64,000 bases of DNA, from NCBI GenBank assembly GCA_014155875.1, contig JACEFZ010025061.1:310001-374000 (forward strand), given 5' to 3'. The position numbers and the translations under genes were made by a program. A model generated the notes under the pieces. It made no database searches and was not told where the DNA came from. It was given only the letters and a program-made list of their open reading frames with translations. Origin of the DNA: Cepaea nemoralis. Taxonomy: Eukaryota > Mollusca > Gastropoda > Stylommatophora > Helicidae. Below are positions 55,440-64,000 of this stretch, piece after piece; positions within the stretch are counted from its first letter, which is position 1; every line of letters starts with the position of its first letter.

Positions 55440-58400
55440 AAATGATAGCTTGTTGTCACAAAAACAACAATGGCACACGTTCACTCAAATGAATCACAGC
55501 AGACAAATGAAGGTACAATACACTCGCTATCAGTGCACTCTAAGAGTTTATTTGGCAACCCTCGGTGAATCAGTTCCCACATCGACCAATACTTGTCCCC
55601 ACTTAATAAGTGACTCTGCTACATGAAAGGCAATCTGTCACCAGGGTTCCTACTTCCGAGTTGTCCCTGGCGTCATGGCCTTAAATCATCTGTTGCTGCA
55701 ACTCTCAGTTACAAAATAGTACATGGAACCAACTTACGTTTGTGTCCGGTGTCACCAACTGGCTTGAAGTAGCTCCCGGGTGGGCAACCACTCAGCCAAA
55801 ATCATTTTCTCCTACTGGGGTTTAGTTCTGGGTGCAGTTTGAGATCCCTTACCTCTGCCAGATGGGACTAATTACCACCCCAGATCCCAGAGAGAAAACC
55901 TGGAACTAGTGTCTTTTATGCTGCTTTAAGACACCGTTCCTGATACTCAAGAAAACAGCCAAGAAGTGGCTCGTTGAAGATAGAATATATCTATATAGAT
56001 TTGGCTGTACTTGGTATCACCAGAAGTGAGAAAGGAGGAGTTAAGTTATGCAACGTAATCTGGTTACTTATGACTGCATAGACAAAGTACCTCCCTGACA
56101 TATATTCCCCCTTCTGGACAATGTGTGTGAACCCCCACTAAATGTTCTCCAAATGTGTGTACATATTACGCTACACAAACATTTATAAACATTTAGAATT
56201 ATACGGACAAATTGAGTTTTAAAATACAACAACTGTGTTTATTATTTCTAGTATTGATGATCATATGATGATGATGATTATATTATGGTATACGTAACTT
56301 AAGAGGTCACATAGGTCATGCTTCCCCCAGTGAGACACAGTTCACTGTCAGATTGAAGTGGTCCCTTCACAAGGCTAAGTCACTTCCTGATATGGGTTGT
56401 TGACTGTCCATTGCTCCTAAGAGATCTGGAATGAAACGAACGGAGATGGGTAGTATCTACGTCTACACATCTCAAACACATATGTCTATACATTCATATA
56501 AACATACATTCAAGTCATAATATATGATTGTATGATGATATATGATGGCATGTTACATAAACATATATCAGTTCTAAATAAATAAATATATATGTATATA
56601 TTCATAAAACCATTTAGAACATCTATAGCTCAAAACATACATCATCACATACATTTATGTAATGGAGTGTTTCCCATATAAGTTCACCTCACTTTCTCCC
56701 TTTCTGATTCATTCATACTGTCTTGTCGGAAGGGCTGGTCGCACAGTCCTGTCGAACATTAAAATGCCTTCCCTGAATCTGTCTGGGATATTGAATGTCC
56801 TAAGTCATGTCTGTCCTCATGCAGACATCATGCAGACAAGGTGAACTGGTGCCATTCCTCAAACCAAGTGGTTTCACCACAATCTTGGTAGGCACTCAAA
56901 GTGTTGGTCCAAATAATCAATGTTAATTGGACGCTATCAAGAGACTGGTAGCTCTCAGGAATTTCTCCTAAGTAGTCAGTCTCCCCAATGTTTAACATCA
57001 TACAGGATGAATCTAAATGTATTTCCTGTACATGCATAAGCCACACGCTCATGTAGCTTGGATAATGGATTTCTCCAAATTATCACATACAATAACAAAT
57101 CAGACAACCAAGTGGTGAATGAAAGAAGAAGATAAAGTTCACAGTGTAATAGTAAATCTAGAAACTGGAACACTGAGTAACATAGAAAATCCACCAGTGT
57201 AAAGTTTGGGAGAATATGTAGAAACAGGAAGCTACACAAGCCTTCAGACTAGCAGACAAACTAATCAGAGTAATGGTATACCTGGGTTATAGCTAGGAAA
57301 TTCCATCATAATACTTCGTACAGAAGTCCAACAGAACGAAATGTTAATATTTCTCCAGTAGGTATCCTAAGAATGCTATTGTGAATGTGTCTGAAGTCTT
57401 GCTGGCCATGCATGTAGTTTTATTCTCTTCATCCCTGGCTAGTTTCCACGTTGGCTAATTAATATATCCCCTATTAATTAACTCCGCCTATTCTATTTCA
57501 TGTAGGATGAGCGATGGATTAAGTCCCAAGTTCTTTTCACCCCTCCTACATTCCTGTGGACGGTAGTTCCATTTGTCAATAAAATTGACCGAGGCCCCGC
57601 CACGCCTGAAACAATGAAACATGCTTTGGCGGCAATGCAGTTGCGTCATTAAATTCCAATAGGTTATTAACACCAGCCTTCCTGGGTTGCTGGCAATAGT
57701 GTGTCAGCCATGTGTTCCTACTTTGCCGCCGTATTGCGGGTAGGTGTTAAGCCTGCATTATATTGGATCGGGTTTTCCCCTGAGTAGCACCGCCATGTCT
57801 CAACGTCATCCCCAGCCCAGATTTCACACTTTTCGGTCTTTCTCTTGCCTTGTACTGAAAACAATGAGTTTTCAACCTTTGATAGCGCCCCCCGACTGGT
57901 GCCGTGATGTCTGGGTTTTACGTTTGATCTGTACATCAAAGCTTTCTCAGACCTAGCATTTTTCTCTTGTTTTCAATCCTCTTGCATTTCTATCATTTTC
58001 TGGTGGACGTTTATGCTTTTAGAGAATGATAGAAAAATATTGTGGGCTCTTTAATTCCTTTTGAACTTGTGTCATTCGGATGCTGACCGACGGCGTCCCG
58101 TCACATCCGGTCTGAATACACACACTTATAACACTCATGCTGGCCATTAAAGAATATGGCCTATCAGTGTCTACCAGTTTCCTTTACCAGCACAATTTTA
58201 CTTTGTGGGACATTCTAGATGACTACAGTCTGGTTTGTTCTTTCATTCTAACTTGAAACTAAATAGATTACGGTTTCAGTCAGCCGCTGATACAGTAGAG
58301 TAGATCTTATTAAGCTGACATGATTCGATGTTGGCAGATAAGCTGCCCCTTTACTGAATGCTCTAGTCATGGTCTGACCTTCCATCCTATCACGTGATTT

Positions 58401-58690
58401 TTGTGGCTAGTATATGTGTTATAACATTTGTCTTTATATCAGTGAGGTGATTTCACATGAATCACAAAACATCTCACAAGACATTCAATAGTTTGTGAAT
58501 GTTATTAATAACTTCCCTACTTTGAATATTCTAAACCAGCTCATTAAAGACACTACAGTTTTGCAAGCCAAAGTAAGCTAATTTTGCCTATGCTATACAC
58601 TGTCTTTTGGCTTGCTGGTGTTCGTGATGTACAAAACTGACCATACGTAAACCTGTGTTTAAGGTAACAACAATGTATTTCTCTTTTACT
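55440..58690. other. Long stretch without a recognised gene
   Basis: About 3.2 kb. A block at 55260-55430 just before it repeats 42600-42790. Within the stretch I see no RT, transposase or conserved domain, and no block with both good splice signals and an open frame. Frames at 55112-55626 and 57744-57956 lack support. Confidence 0.4.
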
Positions 58691-58699
58691 TTGTTTTAG

Positions 58700-58785
58700 A
58701 GTCGGGAGCTGAATTTCATACACAAGAAAGTCAGACGAAGAGAATGTATGTGTTTTATTGAAGAGACTAATCAGGATTCATCAGT
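58700..58785 (+). CDS. Candidate internal exon of an unrecognised host gene
   Basis: A strong acceptor (TTTACTTTGTTTTAG, ending at 58699) and a consensus donor GTAAGT (58786-58791) bracket 86 bp. The frame is open: SRELNFIHKKVRRRECMCFI, then EETNQDSS, ending two bases into a codon. The Lys/Arg/Cys-rich text looks like real protein, but I do not recognise the family. A SINE inserted only about 12 bp beyond the donor. Neighbouring exons were not found. Confidence 0.5.
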
Positions 58786-58796
58786 GTAAGTGCTAA

Positions 58797-59000
58797 AAGT
58801 TAGTTGCATGTCCTTTACAGGATGTCACAGCCAACCGCAGAAATTTTTGACTGTTTGTTATTTCCTAGCTAATTTTACGTTTAGTAACTTGCCATTTCTT
58901 TCTGAACAGCAGATGTTCATACTATGAAAATTGTGAAAATGAGCGTGAAATGGTCTGCATGCAAACTTCCTGCAGCTGACATTGAGCTGTCAGGATTGTA
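58797..59000 (-). mobile_element. SINE family A
   Basis: TTAGTTGCATGTCCTTTACA, GGATGTCACAGCCAACC, AACTTGCCATTTCTTTCTGA and CCTGCAGCTGACATTGAGC. Diverged head. Confidence 0.8.
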
Positions 59001-59194
59001 AAGCAGCAATCACTGTAAATAAGCCACAGACTAACATGTGGCTTCTGAACTGACCAACCACCATAGACCTCTGTCAGTACCTGACTTCATCACCATCACC
59101 CAGTGCATCTCCACAGTGAAGGTTGGAAACCGCTATCAAGGGAAAAGTAAGGAACTTCCTTCCCTCTGCATGTCTTCCCCGAACCAAGGTAATG

Positions 59195-59295
59195 TGAAAC
59201 CATGAAAAAGGCAAGAGGGTCGACTTCATTGCTCTGGGTTTTATCCCATATGGCTTGGTTTCTTTTCGCAGGGCAGGCTACCAAATGTGTTCCAC
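59195..59295 (-). repeat. Dispersed repeat, copy 2 (see 20300-20395)
   Basis: On the minus strand: AAAGAAACCAAGCCATATGG, then CAATGAAGTCGACCCTCTTG. Confidence 0.6.
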
Positions 59296-59454
59296 CAAGT
59301 ATGGACTCAATAGCTCTGGTGATGACCTCCATGAGTCTAAGAAAATTATGCTTGTGAACCAAACAATGTCGGCTGAAATGAACCCACAATGTTAAGAGTG
59401 TGAGGCACGTGGCATAACCACTTTGTCATGGGGACTCCCAATGTGAAACCGTAT

Positions 59455-59590
59455 GAGCAGGTGGTGGATAGAGCTTGAGAGCAGTGGATAGATAGCTGTT
59501 GGTTATGATCTCAAGTCTGTGACTGCAGGTGGTGGATAGAGCTTGAGAGCAGTGGACATATAGCTGTTGGTTATGATCTCAAGTCTGCGA
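59455..59590. repeat. About 65-bp tandem duplication
   Basis: Two near-identical copies of a unit with GCAGGTGGTGGATAGAGCTT and AGCTGTTGGTTATGATCTCA. Confidence 0.9.
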
Positions 59591-59594
59591 CAGT

Positions 59595-60500
59595 AGGCAG
59601 GGTATCTTGTTATAGAGACAATGATTATGGTCATTGGCCACTATGGTCACAGCCAAGAAGGAAAGCAATTGCAGACTGCCTGCTGCAAGTAGCGTATTTA
59701 TTTCATGAAGGCAGAGTTGGTGGTTGATTCTCACTTCTTTCCCCAGACTGATGCCTGTTTAATATGCACAACTTGCATATGAACCTCTTGTTTCTTGCCT
59801 TTATCCAGAAAGGCTAAGTGTCTGATCTTGCTACTCAGGTGATCAAAGGGTTGAGTTGAGTTGAGTTGAGCTAAGAACCGACATCACTGCACTCATTACA
59901 TTCCCACATCGCTCCATCCCCTTGTTCAACAGCCAGCAAAGTGTTATACTGCTAAACATTCAATCTGCCATCTGACTGAAAGCTCTCCTGGCCTTCCCTC
60001 TTAATTTTGAGATTCGTCCACAAGCCCGTGCCAATTCCCCACCATATCATTCTCTCTACATACGGATTCTCAGTCTGTTCCCCTGCTTTCTCCACCTGGT
60101 CCCACAAGGGGACATGTGATACCACTAGAAAACTTTTGTACAAATGTCCAGCCCTGTGCTGGGATCTGAACCTGGTCACTTCTGAACCTAGAGCAGACAC
60201 CATAGCCTTTCAGTCTTGTCATTCTTTAGTGTCTGCACGGGGTGTTTTGTTGTTATTGCCCTTTATGATTTTAAATCGTGGTGTATTAAGTTATTCCCTC
60301 TTGGACAAACTGTTGGAATCAGCAACTGGCAGCGACCTGGTTTGATCCTTGAAGATAAACAACACACTCATCCCAAGCATGCCCATGACTTAGTGGGCAG
60401 GAATGATTTGACAGTGGCAGACACAAGAACATCTTCCACCAGGTCAGCATCACATTGGGCAAAGAATGTAGAAAGTGATATAATGGATTCTCAGAAATGG
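59595..60500. other. No gene recognised
   Basis: A GAGTTGAGTTGAGTT microsatellite lies at about 59850-59870. Weak frames only (60007-60345). Confidence 0.4.
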
Positions 60501-60507
60501 TCTAACA

Positions 60508-60987
60508 CAGTGGTTCTCAACCTTTTTTGGCCCGTGCCCTCCTTCACCACCCGTGCCCTCCTTCACCATATTTTCAGAATGTCATTCCCCCCCACCCCCC
60601 TTCATATTTCCTACCTAAAAATTTGGCCCGTGCCCCTCTTCACCATATTTTCAGAACGTCATCCCCCCCCCCCCCCCTTTCATATTTCCTACCTAAATAA
60701 TAATCCCCCCCCCCCCCCCCCCCTCCCTACACAGTATACGTAATAATGGAAGCACATACTAAAACAAGTCTAGATGTCCACATAAAATGTGATTTGTGGG
60801 TCTACTTACTTTATAAAATGAATTTTAGAAGGGTGAGACATACAGAACCGTAAAGTATGAAGGGAAAAACAATATCAAGTAATCGGTTCTTGTATTAACG
60901 CGATCTTGAAATAATCTTCATTCCCCCCCCCTGGAAACCCTAAAATTCCCCCCTGGGGGGGAATTCCCCACTGGTTGAGAACCACTG
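60508..60987. mobile_element. hAT-type MITE, 480 bp
   Basis: Terminal inverted repeats CAGTGGTTCTCAACC (60508-60522 and its reverse complement ending at 60987), 15 bp and perfect. An exact 8-bp target duplication GTCTAACA lies at 60500-60507 and 60988-60995. The CAGTGGTTCTCAACC terminus is the familiar end of hAT elements. The interior is C-rich (several C runs) with a tandem of GTGCCCTCCTTCACC-like segments and no transposase. Confidence 0.95.
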
Positions 60988-60999
60988 GTCTAACAGCTG

Positions 61000-61695
61000 G
61001 TAGATGAAGATGGCTGACAGAGATGACACAATAGTGTACACCGCTAGTTCTGTGAAATGTGGAGAGAAATCTGGAGGGAATCCTGGGCTAGAGTTGGGGC
61101 AAGGTTGTTGCTAAACATAATGGATTCCCAGTCTACAACCTCAAGTTTTACAATGGAGGTGGCTATCATGTATTCAAGCCAACAGAACAATCATAGTGAC
61201 TTATTTTCAGTCCATATTGCATACAGTTAAAAAAGGACAGGTGTGGCATGAGTGGTTGCACAGCATAGACAGTTCTTTCTCATGAAAACTTCCATGGGTA
61301 TACTGTCTGAATCATGTTGGAGTTTGAGGCAATGAGTCAACAGATCTGTTGGTTTCAAGAGCATTATTAATTGGAAACACACAAGATGGATAAGGCAGCC
61401 AATCCGAAGACTATATATGAATGACTGCTAATTGAAAATGCAATAAAAGGTGCAACAACACGTCATGAGCTGAAATATGAGCTCTGATCACACTGAAGTG
61501 TGTACCCAGCCTTACAGTGAGAAGCATGCTTTGGCGATGGCCAAGAGAGAGCTCTCCTAAACTTGACACTTAGCAAATGACTGTGGTCAAGAGTGGACCA
61601 AGTCAGACCCGTTTGCTGTGGGCAATGGTGATGTTGGTGTCGTAGCCATCTAAATATATTTTAATATTGTGATATACAACTGTTTTAATGTATTT
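61000..61695. other. No gene recognised
   Basis: About 700 bp with no notable ORF, repeat or splice-bounded block. Confidence 0.5.
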
Positions 61696-61699
61696 TTTT

Positions 61700-61945
61700 T
61701 TTTTTTAAGCATATCCTTTACAGGACTTAGCTGTCAACACCAGCATCTTTCAGCTGCATGTTGATCTCTTGGCAAGATTACGCTCAGTAGTTTGCCATTG
61801 CTTTCCGAGCGGCCGGCTCACATACCCCGTAAGTTACCGATGCGATTCGAACCACTGCTGATTTGAACTGTCATCACGTTACCGACGAGAGTATACGAGA
61901 TTACGGAGAAAAGTCATAACCTCTAAGCCACAAAGCCGGCAGTCA
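61700..61945 (-). mobile_element. SINE family A, best-preserved tRNA head
   Basis: On the minus strand the head reads GCCGGCTTTGTGGCTTAGAG (A box TGGCTTAGAGG, consensus-perfect) and AGTGGTTCGAATCGC (B box GGTTCGAATCG). The body has CAATGGCAAACTACTGAGCG and CTTGCCAAGAGATCAACATG, then the tail GTCCTGTAAAGGATATGC. The body resembles the conserved central domains shared among tRNA-SINE superfamilies; which one is not resolved. Confidence 0.88.
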
Positions 61946-61949
61946 AGAT

Positions 61950-62960
61950 ATTAAAGTAAAAAAAATATAATCATCACACAAAGTATCAAAAGGTTAAACA
62001 AATGTTCTCATATAAAGAAGCTGTACCAATTATAATCACTCTACCCAGTAATTTCAAGTTAGCTGCTCTCAGTTAGTGTCATCCTCACACACCTATTATA
62101 ACGAGACACATATATTCATGTCCTCATATCATTCTGTAAATTTTCTCCAGTCTCACCATATTTTTCTTTACTTCCTATTTCTTATATATTTTTGGGTGTT
62201 ATTTCTAAGAGCAATTATTGCCAAAATGCCTTCGGTTCTCTGATCCTGTTCCTTAGTTCTCTAATTGTTATGACATAATGTAATACAAACTGAATAATCT
62301 TCAGGCAGCAATTGTTAACAAACATAATATCTGTTCCTAAACTCTGACAAAATACACATTTTCCCGTTGTGTTTATGACTATGACTGTTGTACACAATTG
62401 CTTCTTCCCCTATATATCAATTACAATCAACAAAAGCTCTATGCATCTCCAACTCCTACGTTATCTTTACTGTATTTATTGACATATTTAACTACTACTT
62501 TTGTCCTCTATCTCCCATTTAACTGTGCAGTTTTTGTTCTACTTACATGTCTTTACAATTAAACACTATCAATGTTACTTCTATTAACACACCAGGTCCT
62601 CAAACATGCCCCTTATTCTCAGCAATTCTCTTCAACTCAGCCTAAGTCCAACCCCGATGTCCTTGGATACCTGCATGATGTAGATTTTGTTTGGACATAT
62701 CAGTTTTATTTTCCATGCATTTTATCCTCCATCATTGCCAATAGGTCTAGTCTTTTTATCAATTCCACCTCAAAATTACTCACAACCTCATAATTGAGAT
62801 TAACAGCTATGTTCAATTTACTATATATTTCCATAAGTTCATTAACACAACTGACTCCTATATTATGAAACACTACTATATATTTAACAGGCTGGGCACT
62901 TGCTGAACAACATAAAATATACTGGCCAAGAAAATTGTAAAACTGTTATAACTAACATGT
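61950..62960. other. Downstream flank of the EBP gene
   Basis: About 1 kb, AT-rich, no recognised element. It should hold the EBP 3' UTR on the minus strand. I see no unambiguous AATAAA close to the stop codon. Confidence 0.4.
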
Positions 62961-62962
62961 GC

Positions 62963-63604
62963 TTAATGTAGCTTCTTGTGATTGTTCTGAGTCTGAGAGC
63001 CCTGTTTACGATTGTACTCATCAATATAGAAGTCAGAGACTGTCTGGCAAGCTGCAATATGGTGAGCCGAGTCTATGATTAGTATACTGGGGATTATTAT
63101 CCACAATGAATTTAAAAACAGAAAATAGAAGCCAAAATACAAGTAGCTGTCAGTTGGTCCATGAATAAAACCGTCCTTGATGGCAGTGAGAAAATACAGA
63201 ACATCGCCATAGAGCTGGCACAAAGATAGAATCATTTGCAGGGCATAGCGATAGTTACTTCCACTCATGAAGGCAAAAAATGTCATAAATGCCAGAGGTC
63301 CATCAATGACTGCTGTAACACGTTCCATGCTGACTGTGAATGTGTCAGAGCTTATATAGCGACTGTCACACAGACCATACTCTTTCCACATTTCTCCCAA
63401 CAGTGATGTATGACCAGCAAGTGTAGCATGGTAAACTGCGAAGTAGCCTTCAATAACTGTGTGTATAAATGCACACAGCATGAACCAGCAAAGGGTTACT
63501 CTTCTCATGAAGTTGAAGGGCTCTTTTCGACGTCCCGTGAACACCCAGGTTCCAACAAGAATGCACAGGGAAACGACTCCGAGAAATCCAAGCAACTCAG
63601 TCAC
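62963..63604 (-). CDS. EBP: 3-beta-hydroxysteroid delta8,delta7-isomerase (emopamil-binding protein), 5' part missing
   Basis: EBP moves the sterol ring double bond from C8(9) to C7(8) in the post-squalene pathway. It is a five-helix ER membrane protein of the EXPERA family. The 213-codon frame is alignable to human EBP without gaps over its whole core. H48 and E52 (FIHTVIEGYF), E94 (TVSMERVTA) and W168 (NSLWIIIP) have exactly the spacing of human H76, E80, E122 and W196, the residues tied to catalysis and ligand binding. DSRYISSDTFTVSME and LYGDVLYFLTAIKDGF are also typical. Hydrophobic segments lie at about 5-23, 36-58, 95-114, 118-139 and 156-178, with a Lys/His-rich end. The frame starts at GTG, with TAA two codons upstream; about 28 N-terminal residues are missing. 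They probably lie in an upstream exon at or beyond 63605. A weak acceptor may be ACTGAG at 63600-63595. An intron-free core could also mean a retrocopy. Confidence 0.93.
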   Translation of the reverse strand: MTELLGFLGVVSLCILVGTWVFTGRRKEPFNFMRRVTLCWFMLCAFIHTVIEGYFAVYHATLAGHTSLLGEMWKEYGLCDSRYISSDTFTVSMERVTAVIDGPLAFMTFFAFMSGSNYRYALQMILSLCQLYGDVLYFLTAIKDGFIHGPTDSYLYFGFYFLFLNSLWIIIPSILIIDSAHHIAACQTVSDFYIDEYNRKQGSQTQNNHKKLH

Positions 63605-64000
63605 GTTTTAATGTATAAGTGATTGAAAATAGATGTAGGCTTATTGTAATTTCGTTAGTGCACTAGAGGCTGTGAACCTGTTCGGCATTTTAGTTCAGTG
63701 CTTACAATTAATATGTCTTACTCTGTGGTTCTGGAACAATAGATGGAAGCATGTTAGAATCAAAGTGTAACATTATAAACAGTCTTCCATAACACATCTC
63801 ACTCAACCACATGATTACAAGATGAGTCAGTCCATTGATAATGAGCTGACCAACTCAGGCCACCAACACTCAGCAAGTAATTCTATATCTTGACAATGTC
63901 AACTCCTTTGAGCCTATTACCACTTGTGTTCAAGCAACAAGCAGTATTGGACTACAACAGTCAGCTAGCCTGAACTCAGGGTATCTCATTGTACACCAGG
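63605..64000. other. Upstream flank of EBP
   Basis: No convincing first exon. A 15-codon ATG frame on the minus strand at about 63697-63650 (MPNRFTASSALTKLQ) is in phase with EBP but closed by two TAA codons. It could be leader sequence. Confidence 0.3.

Overview
The window is eukaryotic: low-gene, repeat-saturated invertebrate DNA. The only confidently recognised host gene is a near-complete sterol delta8-delta7 isomerase (EBP/emopamil-binding protein) on the minus strand at the right edge. EBP together with many tRNA-derived SINEs, LINEs of EN-RT type, Ty3/gypsy elements and Helitrons suits a lophotrochozoan, probably a mollusc; the taxon is inference. Insects, which lack sterol synthesis, are unlikely. 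There are no operons, ribosome binding sites or CRISPR arrays.

Layout. 1-2665 is a GC-skewed minisatellite (about 22 units). 2668-11735 and 36385-42530 are the two arms of an old, diverged inverted duplication with a spacer of about 24.6 kb. Both arms carry the same ordered landmarks: a 28-bp array, a conserved module, two exon-like blocks with splice sites, a satellite locus, a TTAGATGAATGG array and an AT-rich inner flank. In the left arm one 51-bp satellite unit has grown into about 5 kb (about 100 units); in the right arm one to two units remain. The spacer (11.7-36.4 kb) is a graveyard of mobile elements: SINEs, LINE pieces, a 3,971-bp Ty3/gypsy element reduced to RT-RNase H, two abutting head-to-tail Helitron-like elements filled with polypyrimidine tracts, and a second Ty3/gypsy element (6.5 kb, minus strand) that keeps gag and protease but lacks RT, RNase H and integrase, inserted beside a LINE ORF1. 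42.5-54 kb holds further copies of the arm module, each with a different segment expanded into a minisatellite, a nearly full-length EN-RT LINE inserted in one such array with a clear target duplication, and a LINE-within-LINE nest. 54-64 kb is quieter: SINE copies, a 480-bp hAT-type MITE with perfect 8-bp target duplication, one candidate exon (58700-58785) and EBP.

The nesting gives a relative history: arm duplication first; then independent minisatellite growth and SINE/LINE insertions; then the two LTR elements, whose LTR pairs differ by only about 1% by eye. No pathway joins the genes here. The coherent story is genome dynamics: minisatellites arising repeatedly from different segments of one duplicated module, and LTR elements that have lost complementary sets of genes.
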